Shown: positions 1-7,963 of the stretch, piece after piece
How the letters are laid out: every line of letters starts with the position of its first letter
Numbering within the stretch: the first letter of the stretch is position 1
DNA from: Deltaproteobacteria bacterium
GTDB lineage: Bacteria; Myxococcota_A; UBA9160; UBA4427
Direction: 5' to 3'
NCBI GenBank assembly: GCA_002691205.1
Contig: NZHD01000090.1
Location: 32,428 to 69,189, forward strand
DNA: 36,762 nucleotides
The notes under the pieces: generated by a model
Database searches by the model: none
Told to the model about the DNA's origin: nothing
The model's input: the letters and a program-made list of their open reading frames with translations, nothing else
Translations under genes and position numbers: made by a program

Positions 1-269
1 AAATCATCTTGCCATGAGAGAATAACGTTTTGACTTCCTTGCGTGAATTCCGTGATGTCATTTTGATTGACGGTGAATTGTCCCTCTCCGTGAGTGGTGG
101 TCACTGATCCGAGGGCGGTGTCGGCGGTTTGGGCCCGTCCTTGTTTGGGGATTCCAACGCAGATCACCATGGGAATCAGCGCGAGATGAACAAGCGCTCG
201 CCCGATACGGGTCTGTGGACCGAGGGCCGTTCGCAGCAGCGAGCCTTCACTCCGTCTGGTTTGTCTCAT
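1..269 (-). CDS. TpsA-type exoprotein (haemagglutination-activity/TPS domain), N-terminal fragment
   Basis: The reading frame is open to the left edge, so only the first 89 residues are present. ATG at 269 is preceded by an AGGGA element. Residues 1-47 form an extended signal peptide: Arg-rich n-region, a hydrophobic stretch (about residues 27-40) and a cut near GRAQ. After it come Thr/Gly-rich beta-helix-like residues and the FHA-type TPS pattern, with FTVNQ, two asparagines, a Gln-Asn-Val-Ile core and an SW pair near the cut edge, like the INW motif of filamentous haemagglutinin domains. It lies 59 bp downstream of the TpsB-like transporter on the same strand, which fixes its role as the likely secreted partner. 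The passenger (adhesin, haemolysin or contact-dependent toxin) is outside the window. Family call is fairly sure; function unknown. Confidence 0.75.
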   Translation of the reverse strand, partial: MRQTRRSEGSLLRTALGPQTRIGRALVHLALIPMVICVGIPKQGRAQTADTALGSVTTTHGEGQFTVNQNDITEFTQGSQNVILSWQDD

Positions 270-328
270 GTCTTGTCCCTTGCAGATTCTTGCCCTGTTG
301 AATTGAGATTCCTCAAGATCGCGGATTC

Positions 329-2494
329 TTACCAAACCACATCAAAGAGAAAGTAGAACTCTCCGGCGGGGTCGATATTTGTATTTTCTTCGGTGCGAAC
401 GGGCCCCGAGTCGAAGTAGACGTCCGTTTTTTGGTAAACGCCGCGTCCCCAATCGACTCGTGCTTTGAAATTGCCACGGAAAATAAGCTCCAAGCCGAGC
501 CCCACTCCCACCAGAGTTTGGTCGTATTCGGGGCCCGCGCCGAGTCGAGGTCGATTGCGGGTGCTCTTGCCTGCATCCACAAAGGCGCGAAGTACGAGGT
601 CCCAGTCCGGACGACCGTAGACCTGCTGTGGGGCGACTCTAAAATCTCCAATCCAGGGAAGTTGGATCGGTTTGGATTGAATGGGCAAGGCCCGTGGAAT
701 GTGAAAGCGGTACTCGAAGCTCCCGACATAGACGTTGTCGCCGACGGCTACGCCTTGTGGAAAACCGCGCACACTGTACAAGCCGCCGATGACCTGAGAG
801 CTTTGTGGGATGAGTCTCGAACCAAAGGCGTATTGCCCTCGCCCTCCCAGTGAAATCTCGTGACTGAGTCGTGAACTGCGCGCGCTGCTTGGGTCTTTCC
901 ATGCTTTCGGGAAGAGCAACGGCTCGAGGTAGTAGCTAATTCCTCCGGAGAACTTAAGCACCCACCAGCGCGGGTCGGTTTCGGCGCGACCGAGACCTCC
1001 GCCAAATGCGAATTGGTAATCCTCGTAGCTCCCCAATGGAGCGGCATGTTCGGCGGTCACGTTTCCGAAGAGAGCCGAGTAGCCATTGACGCGCTCGAGA
1101 TCAAGCCCAGCGCCTGGGATAATGAGTGTGACTTGGCCTCGGTTGGCCGAGGCGGCATTTTCGAAATCTAAGCCTCTGAAGCGTCCGGCGACGAAGGCGT
1201 CAATGAATAGGTTTCGATGTTGAAAGAAGTTGTACGCGAGCCGCCCCCCGGCATGCCAGTCGCTGGAGTTGAGTTCATCGACGGCGTCAAAGCCGCCTGG
1301 GATCGCGCCTCGGATGTCAGAGTTGATTCCGGTCCAACCACCGCTGACTCCCCAGCGGAGACGACCTAACCCCCACCATGGGACCTTGCTTCGATCGGCC
1401 CAGGCGAGCCAATCCGGTTCTCGTCCGGATTTTTCCATCCACTCGGGGCGCTTGGGGGCGAACCAGGGAGCGTCATAGGACATCTGAATGTCATGCACTT
1501 CATCCCATCCGCCATTCATGTACTGGATCGAAAGGATATCGTCGCGGTTGGTCAACTGGCGATTGATGTACCCGACTCGGTTTTGCCAAGGGCTTGTTCT
1601 TTGACTTCCCGTGTCCGAGGACTGGGCGTAAACGTTCCAGGTTTTTTGTTCGTAGACTCGATAGTCGAGAGTGATGCCTTCTTCGTCGTTAGACGCGGCT
1701 AGAGCCGCCTCTACGTTGCGCCCAGGGTGACGATTCAGAAAGTAGATGTATTCCTCAAGGGTGTCTCGATCAAGGATGTCTACGGTGTCTTGGTCGCCCG
1801 TGATGAGAGGTTGTAGAGGGGAATAGCTTCGAATTTTTTGGTGAACAGGATTGTCCACTCTCCATTCCGGCCCGAGCCGGTTGCCCAGCGCCACGGTTCG
1901 AACGTCTTTGATTCGTCCGACCCAGACGTCAATTTGTAGAGCCTCATCTCCGGGCGGACGCAGATCCCTTTCTTTCTTGATGTCGATATCCTCACCGCTG
2001 GGCCGAACGTAGACGCCCATGACGCCCTCGTCGTGGAGTCGAGACAGGATGGCGCGAGAAATAACAGCCAGTGCACTGGCTTCATAAGCGGCAGAGGCTT
2101 GGCTCCCTCCGATCTGGACCGTTTGTCCCGGGTCATCGAATGTGGGCTGACTGTACCCGTTGGGTCCTCCCGCAAGCCGCACCGAGATGGGCAGGAGGCT
2201 TTGAACGGGAGGAAGGTTGGGGCTTGGAGCTGTGTACCGGATTTCGAATTGGTTGACTTCGAAGACGGGTTCAAGCGGCTCTAAGGAATCTACGATGAAG
2301 GGTTCCACTGGCCCGACGATTTCTTGTGCCTGGCTCTGCGGGGCTCCGAAGCCGAGGGAAATACTCAGAATCAGGATTGGACAGAAGAGTCCCATTCGCG
2401 TCCGGAACGACTGCGGATAAGGTGGGTGCACTAAAGTTTTCGAAAGCGTTCTCGTCATTTGAGGGTTGGCGACCTGCTCTCGATTCCATGGCAC
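329..2494 (-). CDS. TpsB/ShlB-FhaC family outer-membrane two-partner secretion transporter
   Basis: Predicted Omp85-superfamily barrel that moves the neighbouring TpsA across the outer membrane. The 721-residue frame starts at GTG (2494). In-frame ATGs at 2458 and 2395 are equally possible; the last places MGLFCPILIL directly as signal peptide. The cut is near QAQ (residue 57). Residues about 76-285 look like two POTRA-type segments, the first with a long Pro/Gly-rich insertion, and about 286-721 is the barrel. The conserved VRGF of the L6 loop is at 575-578 with a following VGSFEYR strand, and the chain ends in an aromatic residue (Trp), as expected for BAM-assembled barrels. Length is somewhat above typical FhaC/ShlB (about 550-590), the extra being in the N-terminal half. 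The tpsB-tpsA order matches many TPS operons. Confidence 0.85.
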   Translation of the reverse strand: MPWNREQVANPQMTRTLSKTLVHPPYPQSFRTRMGLFCPILILSISLGFGAPQSQAQEIVGPVEPFIVDSLEPLEPVFEVNQFEIRYTAPSPNLPPVQSLLPISVRLAGGPNGYSQPTFDDPGQTVQIGGSQASAAYEASALAVISRAILSRLHDEGVMGVYVRPSGEDIDIKKERDLRPPGDEALQIDVWVGRIKDVRTVALGNRLGPEWRVDNPVHQKIRSYSPLQPLITGDQDTVDILDRDTLEEYIYFLNRHPGRNVEAALAASNDEEGITLDYRVYEQKTWNVYAQSSDTGSQRTSPWQNRVGYINRQLTNRDDILSIQYMNGGWDEVHDIQMSYDAPWFAPKRPEWMEKSGREPDWLAWADRSKVPWWGLGRLRWGVSGGWTGINSDIRGAIPGGFDAVDELNSSDWHAGGRLAYNFFQHRNLFIDAFVAGRFRGLDFENAASANRGQVTLIIPGAGLDLERVNGYSALFGNVTAEHAAPLGSYEDYQFAFGGGLGRAETDPRWWVLKFSGGISYYLEPLLFPKAWKDPSSARSSRLSHEISLGGRGQYAFGSRLIPQSSQVIGGLYSVRGFPQGVAVGDNVYVGSFEYRFHIPRALPIQSKPIQLPWIGDFRVAPQQVYGRPDWDLVLRAFVDAGKSTRNRPRLGAGPEYDQTLVGVGLGLELIFRGNFKARVDWGRGVYQKTDVYFDSGPVRTEENTNIDPAGEFYFLFDVVW

Positions 2495-2789
2495 TCGAAG
2501 GCGTTTCGAGAGTCGGCCGAATACACGTGCACTGATTCCCTTCCTCTTCCTCGCTTTGGTGGCTCGGTGCGTCTATGTGTGGGGCGTAATCTGAGTCTGG
2601 GGGGGGGAAGGCTCGCGGGTCGAATGGTTTTTCAGTACTCAAGAAGAGCACCCTTTGTGGGCCGGACGATAGCGAGCCTGGAGCCCTAACTCCGCCCAGA
2701 TAGACGTCTTTTTGCCCCGATCCACAAAGGTTTTGAAAACAGATTGGTTTCGCGTCTTACAGCCTAGTGAGAACCCGAAGCTGGCCTGT

Positions 2790-3800
2790 TTAGTTCCGAC
2801 TTTTTTCGCTTTTTCCGGGGTTCCCCGTTCCGGAATAGCGAGAAAGAGCCTCTTCAAGTGATGTTTTTACACGGTCCCGGAGTCCCGGGGGTTCTAGAAC
2901 CTCGGCTCCCGCCCCAAAGGAGAGGACCCAGTTCGTGAGTTCGTGGTCGCCACCGACTTGCATGGTCAGTTCAATGCCCCCGTCGGGCCGGTTTTGGAGC
3001 GATTGGCTCTGATGCCAGACTCTTTCGCGGATGTAGTGAGCCCAGGAGGCCTCAAAACGAATGCAGACCTTGGAGGCGGGCTGGCTGAATACCCCAAAAT
3101 TTGTGGCGGTCCATGTCTCGAAGTCGAACCCGGACTCGACTTCGAAGAAGGCTCCCGTGGCCACAAGCGACCGAATCCGGTCGACGGCGAAGGTTCGGAT
3201 TTCACGCGATCGGTGATCCATTCCAATCACATAGAGTCCTCCCTCGCGATACCAAACTTGGTAGGGGTCGAGGTCTCTTGATGTTTCTTCCCCGGTGCGA
3301 CCCGTGAAATAACGAATCCCGACGGTTTCTTTTGAAAGGACGGCCTGATTGAGAGCTTGGATCGTTTCACGAGAATCGGCGTATCGTTTATGAGGCCCTG
3401 TCAGAACTTTGAACGTGCCGCCGATGGTGTCTAGAAACTGCATGAGTTCTTGAGAAAGCGCCGACCTGATTTTTGTGAGGGCCGATTGAATGGAGTCGTG
3501 AAAGACGGTGCCCTCCAAAGTTTTCAGAAGGTCCTCGCTGAAGGCGAGGGCGAGAATTTCATCGGCGGTAAATGGGACGTCGCCCAGTTGGAAAGTGTCC
3601 AGAAAGCGATAAAACACTTTGTTTGAGCGCTTCTCACTGACCACCGGGAAGCCGGCGTACATCAAAGCATCGAGATCACGATAAATCGTCCTGCGAACGC
3701 AGCCGAGATCTTCGGAGAGTTGGTCGAGTCCCACCCCAGACCGGCTTCGGGCCAGCCTTTGAACGAGTTGCCATTGTCGAGCCAATTGGTCGCCGCGCAT
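2790..3800 (-). CDS. WYL-domain transcriptional regulator with N-terminal HTH
   Basis: 336 residues. Residues 1-60 contain a DeoR/HTH_11-type winged helix (recognition region around CVRRTIYRDLDALMYAGFPV). About 140-220 is a WYL domain with the variant core GGLYVIG and conserved arginines in the following strand (REIRTFAVDRI). The rest is a WCX C-terminal extension. WYL proteins bind small ligands or nucleic acid and control stress, DNA-damage or defence genes; the ligand here cannot be read. It follows the patatin gene by 29 bp on the same strand, so it is probably the last gene of an efp-patatin-WYL transcript, and sits upstream of the divergently unlinked tpsBA pair that it might also control. 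Family certain, target unknown. Confidence 0.85.
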   Translation of the reverse strand: MRGDQLARQWQLVQRLARSRSGVGLDQLSEDLGCVRRTIYRDLDALMYAGFPVVSEKRSNKVFYRFLDTFQLGDVPFTADEILALAFSEDLLKTLEGTVFHDSIQSALTKIRSALSQELMQFLDTIGGTFKVLTGPHKRYADSRETIQALNQAVLSKETVGIRYFTGRTGEETSRDLDPYQVWYREGGLYVIGMDHRSREIRTFAVDRIRSLVATGAFFEVESGFDFETWTATNFGVFSQPASKVCIRFEASWAHYIRERVWHQSQSLQNRPDGGIELTMQVGGDHELTNWVLSFGAGAEVLEPPGLRDRVKTSLEEALSRYSGTGNPGKSEKSRN

Positions 3801-3829
3801 GGGGGGAGCTTAGCCCTCTGAGCTGAGGA

Positions 3830-5101
3830 TCAAAGCTTCGCGCTGGGCTCATTTGAGAAGAACTGGGTTAATTCGGCCTCCTGCGCCTGGGCATCGGCGA
3901 AGCCGAGTTGAGCGAGAGGGGTGGTGAATGCACTGTCGAACAGGAGGTAGGAGAGCAAGTCGGCTTCTTTGTCGATGCTGTGCTCATCGGACGCTTTGAT
4001 GAAAAGTTTGAGAAAGGCATTCATTTTGAATTCATCTTGGCGATGAGCGAGCAGCTCTCCCGCCATCATTCCTACGTCCTTTGAGGGGCGAATGACCATA
4101 TTTTGAATGTACTTAAGGGGTCTACCGCCCTCATTTTGAGAGGCGGTATTGAGGCGTTCCAGGAAGTTCGCTCCGAAAGCGCTTTCGCCGTGATCAATGA
4201 TGTTGTTGATGAGTCGAACTCGAGCGATGTCAGCGTCCACCGGCGAGAGCATCAGCGCATTCAGGACTTTGCCGAAGAGGAAAAGGGGGTTGCCGAATCC
4301 GGCTGTTCTTTGCTGAGCCAGACTCTCCGGCGTCTCTCGAGGTTGACCGTGACTCAGTCCAATGACGAGGATTCGGTCGGCCCCGAGTCGCACAGCCGGG
4401 GAAAGGGGCGTATTTAATCGGAGTCCGCCGTCTGCGTAATACCGTGCGCCGACCCGGACCGAGGGGAAGAGCAGGGGGATGGCGGCGGAGGCCAGCGTAT
4501 GGACCGGCGAGATTCGTGTGGGCTGGAGTCGAATGAAGTTGTCGGGAGGCCAATCGGGCGGATTCTGTAAGTCTTTGTTTTCGTTGAATAGAATGGCTCG
4601 TCCGGTCGCCAGCTGGGTTGCTGTGACGCACAGTGATTCGACCAGCCCCTTGTTGATATTGCGACGAATTCCCTCCCAGGGAATGGCATCTAAGACGAGG
4701 TTTTCGAGGGGGGTCGTGTCGAGAATTCCAAAGAGTCGATCGGGTCGGCGGCCTTCTTTTAGTTGTTGAGCCACTTTCCGAACGCCCAATAGCTTGCGAG
4801 GCATTGAAATGATGTCTCGCGTCGTAAATTTAAACACTTCTTCGACGTGGAGAGCATCCCACATCTTGACCAGCCGGGGGCCTCGCCCCTCTTCTTCGTC
4901 GGCCGTTGCAGCGATAAAAGCCGCATGAATTGCACCCACCGAGGTTCCGCAAATGATGTCGAAGTGAGGGTCGACGTTTTGTCTCTTGGGGAGTTCGTCG
5001 AGGATGAACTGAAGGACGCCGGCCTCGTAGGCCCCGCGAGCTCCGCCGCCCGAGAGAACGATGGCCCGTTTGGGACGATCTTCTCCGTCCTGAGGGCTCA
5101 A
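3830..5101 (-). CDS. Patatin-like phospholipase family protein
   Basis: 423-residue cytosolic or peripheral lipid acyl hydrolase. Oxyanion glycine motif GGGARGAYEAG at residues 18-28, nucleophile elbow GTSVG at 52-56 (Ser54), and catalytic Asp in the DGG motif (Asp224): a complete Ser-Asp dyad. No signal peptide or membrane segment precedes the domain. The C-terminal about 170 residues are an extension seen in longer bacterial patatins (FabD/lysophospholipase-like group) and have no motif I recognise. The start is a TTG, 10 bp after the efp stop, with no strong ribosome binding site, which suggests coupling to efp translation. Likely acts on phospholipid or lysophospholipid; substrate not predictable. 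Confidence 0.9.
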   Translation of the reverse strand: MSPQDGEDRPKRAIVLSGGGARGAYEAGVLQFILDELPKRQNVDPHFDIICGTSVGAIHAAFIAATADEEEGRGPRLVKMWDALHVEEVFKFTTRDIISMPRKLLGVRKVAQQLKEGRRPDRLFGILDTTPLENLVLDAIPWEGIRRNINKGLVESLCVTATQLATGRAILFNENKDLQNPPDWPPDNFIRLQPTRISPVHTLASAAIPLLFPSVRVGARYYADGGLRLNTPLSPAVRLGADRILVIGLSHGQPRETPESLAQQRTAGFGNPLFLFGKVLNALMLSPVDADIARVRLINNIIDHGESAFGANFLERLNTASQNEGGRPLKYIQNMVIRPSKDVGMMAGELLAHRQDEFKMNAFLKLFIKASDEHSIDKEADLLSYLLFDSAFTTPLAQLGFADAQAQEAELTQFFSNEPSAKL

Positions 5102-5111
5102 CGGCGCACGC

Positions 5112-5678
5112 CTATTTGGTGACTCGTTCTGAGTACTCTCCGGTCCGGGTGTCCACGCGGAGCACGTCTCCTTCTTCGATAAAAAGGGGCACGTTAAGGG
5201 TAAGGCCTGTCTCCAGTGTGGCGGGCTTGTTCGCGCCTGAACTGGTGTCGCCCTTGATACCTGGGTCAGACTGAGTCACTTTGGCCTCGATGTAGTTTGG
5301 CAGGTCGATGTTGACCGGTTTGCCCTTCCAGAAGAGAACTTCGACCTCCATGCTCTCGAGCAAGAAGTCAGTGGCTGACCCCAGTACTTCGTCGCTGATG
5401 GGGGTCTGTTCGAAACTCGAATTATCCATGAAGATACGTTCGTCAGTATCTTGATAGAGATACTGCATAGATTTCTCTTCGATATCCGGTTCCTGCACTT
5501 TTTCACCCGACCTGAAGGTCTTGTCGACCACTCGGCCGTTCAGAAGGTTTTTGAGCTTTGTTCGAACGAAGGCTCCCCCCTTGCCGGGCTTCACGTGCTG
5601 AAAGAAGGTGATTACAAAGGGCTGGCCATCCACGTCGAGCTTCAGACCATTGCGAAACTGAGATGTGTCTACAGCCAT
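5112..5678 (-). CDS. efp: Translation elongation factor P
   Basis: 188 residues, the normal EF-P length, with the three OB/KOW-like domains in order. EF-P binds between the P and E sites and relieves stalling at polyproline. The loop that enters the peptidyl-transferase centre reads KPGKGGAF, placing a lysine (Lys33) at the modified position. This is the EpmA/EpmB-type (or B. subtilis-like) lysine rather than the arginine used by EarP systems; no modification enzyme is in the window. Start ATG has an excellent AAAGGAGAA site. It is the first gene of a leftward cluster with the patatin and WYL genes. The upstream 204 bp holds two strong inverted repeats (listed separately). Confidence 0.97.
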   Translation of the reverse strand: MAVDTSQFRNGLKLDVDGQPFVITFFQHVKPGKGGAFVRTKLKNLLNGRVVDKTFRSGEKVQEPDIEEKSMQYLYQDTDERIFMDNSSFEQTPISDEVLGSATDFLLESMEVEVLFWKGKPVNIDLPNYIEAKVTQSDPGIKGDTSSGANKPATLETGLTLNVPLFIEEGDVLRVDTRTGEYSERVTK

Positions 5679-5730
5679 AATTCTCCTTTGTCTTCAATTT
5701 CCTCAGGGGCGCCAGAATAGCGGAGCGAGC

Positions 5731-5769
5731 AGAGAAGTGCCTCAGGTGAGGCCTTCTCTAGGCTTTTTT
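5731..5769 (+). terminator. Rightward hairpin plus T6 tract in the efp upstream region
   Basis: Stem AGAGAAG/CTTCTCT (5731-5737 with 5753-5759) continues after one unpaired T into GCCTC/GAGGC with a four-base loop. It is followed by AGGC and six Ts (5764-5769). In the rightward direction this has the form of an intrinsic terminator, but no rightward gene precedes it, since both neighbours (efp, etfA) read leftward. In the leftward direction no T-run follows. It could stop antisense RNA over efp or be a structured element in the efp leader. Confidence 0.45.
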
Positions 5770-5791
5770 CATGTCTCATCTACCACGAGTA

Positions 5792-5819
5792 TCCACGTCT
5801 CTTTCGAAAGAGACGTGGA
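5792..5819. repeat. Perfect 28-bp palindrome between etfA and efp
   Basis: The two halves TCCACGTCTCTTTC and its exact complement meet at a TCGA centre, with no mismatch over 28 bp. As RNA it folds into a 12-bp stem with a TCGA loop in either direction. It lies 64 bp after the etfA stop. There is no T-tract on either side, so it is not a textbook terminator. It could be a 3'-end stabilising hairpin for the etf mRNA or a dimeric-protein operator. I did not see a second copy in the window. Confidence 0.7.
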
Positions 5820-5882
5820 CTTGCCTGCACAAAGAAGTCAGGCCTTCGTGGTCACCGGGAGCCTTAGAGCAGGCTTAGAGCT

Positions 5883-6854
5883 TTAGCCCTTGGCCGCTTT
5901 TACGGCTTCGGTGAGAGCCGGAACAATGTCGAAGAGATCGGCTACGACCCCGACATCGGCCACCTCGAAGATCGGTGCATCGGGGTCTTTGTTGATCGCC
6001 ATGATGAAGTTGCTCCCCTTCATGCCCACCAAATGCTGAATGGCCCCTGATATGCCGCAAGCGAGATACAGCTTGGGTGTGACCACCTGTCCCGAGGATC
6101 CCACCTGATAAGGATGGTCAAGCCATCCGGCGTCCACCACCGGGCGAGACGCCCCCATGGCTCCGCCCAGCGCATCTGCGAGAGGCTGAATGATTTCCGG
6201 GAACTTCTCGGGGTCTCCAACGCCTCGTCCACCGGAGACAATGATTTCGGCCTTAGTCAGGTCGATGCCCGTTGCTTCCGCTTGCTTTGTTTCAATGAAT
6301 TTAGAGCGAACACCGTCGAGGGACAGGTCCAGGGCCGTTGTGCCGCCTTCGCTCGTCCCCTCAAAAGGCTCGGTGGCCCCAGGCTGAACGGTGGCCACCG
6401 TAATGCCCTCGGTGCTGAGTTCGGCGTCGAGTTTTCCGTTGAAAATACGTCGGTAGAAAGTGAGCCCGTCTCCGGCCCCGTCAATCTTGAAGCAATCGCT
6501 CACGTAGGCCGCGTCCAGGCCAGCCGCCAAGCGAGGCGCCACGTCCCAGCCTGAAGGGGTGTTTGAAATCAGGATGAGGTCAGCTCCCGTCGCCTCTACG
6601 GCGGCTCGAATGGCTTGGTTGAACCCATCCGAGTTGTAATTAGCCAGAGCGGCATCGTCGGCGAAAAGCGTTTCGCCGGCTCCCTTCGAAGCGAATTCAG
6701 CGGCCACGTCGGCCACTCCGCTCCCGATCACGAGGCCACGGGCCTCACGACCCGTTTCTTCTGCGAGTTTTCGTGCCACGCTGACGAGTTCGTAACTCGC
6801 CTCGCGAATAGCACCTTGGTCATTTAATTCGGCGACGATGAGGATATGGCCCAT
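5883..6854 (-). CDS. etfA: Electron transfer flavoprotein alpha subunit
   Basis: 323 residues, standard length. ETF carries electrons from acyl-CoA dehydrogenases to ETF:ubiquinone oxidoreductase. The N-terminal half is the ETF fold. The C-terminal FAD domain shows the GRGVGDPE segment, the QVGSSGQVVTPKLY stretch, the GISGAIQHLVGM signature and the NKDPDAPIFEVAD motif, all diagnostic of EtfA. Start ATG has AGGGAG eight bases upstream. It lies 124 bp downstream of etfB, wider than the usual few bases, but in the expected order and strand. The likely electron donor in this window is the acyl-CoA dehydrogenase at 30913-32169, among others elsewhere. Confidence 0.97.
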   Translation of the reverse strand: MGHILIVAELNDQGAIREASYELVSVARKLAEETGREARGLVIGSGVADVAAEFASKGAGETLFADDAALANYNSDGFNQAIRAAVEATGADLILISNTPSGWDVAPRLAAGLDAAYVSDCFKIDGAGDGLTFYRRIFNGKLDAELSTEGITVATVQPGATEPFEGTSEGGTTALDLSLDGVRSKFIETKQAEATGIDLTKAEIIVSGGRGVGDPEKFPEIIQPLADALGGAMGASRPVVDAGWLDHPYQVGSSGQVVTPKLYLACGISGAIQHLVGMKGSNFIMAINKDPDAPIFEVADVGVVADLFDIVPALTEAVKAAKG

Positions 6855-6978
6855 CGGGATACTCCCTAAGTGAAAGCTGCGAGGGTGAGAAGGAGCCTGA
6901 CTTCGGCCCTTTCACCGGCGGAGCATATGCTGACTGTTTTCCTGTTTAGAATGATGGATGGCGTTCGAGAACGGCTCG

Positions 6979-7761
6979 TTAAAGCAGCCCCAGTTCCTTG
7001 ATCTTAGTCACCAATCGACCCACCACTTCGTCGGTGCTGCCGTCGTAGATCTCGGCCGTGTCCGATTTGGGCGGGATGTAGACTTTGCCCACTTTGACCT
7101 TGGCTGCGGATTCCCCGACTTGCCCGTCGAGGCCCAGTTCGCTTGCAGTCTTTGCATCTACGGGTTTTTTCTTAGCCTGCATGATGCCCTTGAGTGAGGC
7201 ATAACGCACTTGGTTCGCGCCGGTTTGAATGGCCAATAGGCAGGGCTTGGGCATTTCGACCACTTCTCGCGCACCGCCTTCAAGTTCACGTTCCACGGTG
7301 ACTGAGTCGCCGATATCGGTTCCCAGCACGCTGGTGGCCGAAGGCATGTCTAGAAGTTCCCCGAGCATGGGCGGAACGGCCGAGAAGTTTCCGTCGTCAG
7401 CCATTAAGCCGCAGAGAATGATGTCCGGATTTTCTTCCTTGGCGACCGCGGCTAAAACCTTGGCAATGCCCAGTGCATCCGAGTTCCCGGTTGCGGGGTC
7501 GTTGACGTGCACGGCGCGATCCGCCCCCATCCCGAGTGCGGTGCGCAGAGCCTGAGTCACACGGTCAGGACCGATGGACACGACGACGACTTCGGTCTCC
7601 CCATCCGCATCTTTGATGCGCAGTGCTTCTTCAAGCGCGTAAGTGTCGTAGCTATTGATTTCGAACTTAATATTGTCTTCCTGAATCCAGCTTCCGTCAG
7701 CCGCGACATCGAGCCGCGCATCCTGATGGGGAACCTGCTTCAGACACACCATGGCCTTCAT
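6979..7761 (-). CDS. etfB: Electron transfer flavoprotein beta subunit
   Basis: 260 residues with the N-terminal KQVPHQDARLDV start typical of EtfB, the AMP-binding region (GLMADDGN and neighbouring residues) and the ETF-beta signature running from VERELEGGAREVVEMP through GANQVRYASLKGIMQAKKKP. Partner of EtfA, in the same operon and immediately upstream. A GGAGG site lies 10 bp before the ATG. An imperfect GC-rich hairpin (7800-7828, stem GCGGC/GCCGC with an outer GCTCC/GGAGC) sits in the presumed leader and might affect expression. Confidence 0.97.
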   Translation of the reverse strand: MKAMVCLKQVPHQDARLDVAADGSWIQEDNIKFEINSYDTYALEEALRIKDADGETEVVVVSIGPDRVTQALRTALGMGADRAVHVNDPATGNSDALGIAKVLAAVAKEENPDIILCGLMADDGNFSAVPPMLGELLDMPSATSVLGTDIGDSVTVERELEGGAREVVEMPKPCLLAIQTGANQVRYASLKGIMQAKKKPVDAKTASELGLDGQVGESAAKVKVGKVYIPPKSDTAEIYDGSTDEVVGRLVTKIKELGLL

Positions 7762-7963
7762 GGAAGTATTGCCTCCGGGTTAGTCAGTGGATCGTGAAAG
7801 CTCCGGTGCGGCGACGCCGCGGAGGAGCCAAATAAGGGCCTGTTACCCTAACGGAGGGCAAAAGTAATTTCAATCCCGTGCGTTGTAAGAATCCACCCGG
7901 AGGTGAAGCGCCCCGTGGGCAGATAGGCCCCTGGCGGCCATCTCTGATGGGATTTTCTGGCTT

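Noticed and set aside
2271..2651. 126-codon leftward ORF overlapping the tpsB start
   Set aside because: Low-complexity composition, no family features, and it overlaps the signal-peptide region of tpsB in another frame.
2639..2857. 72-codon leftward ORF between the WYL gene and tpsB
   Set aside because: Overlaps the WYL 3' end out of frame, has no ribosome binding site or motif.
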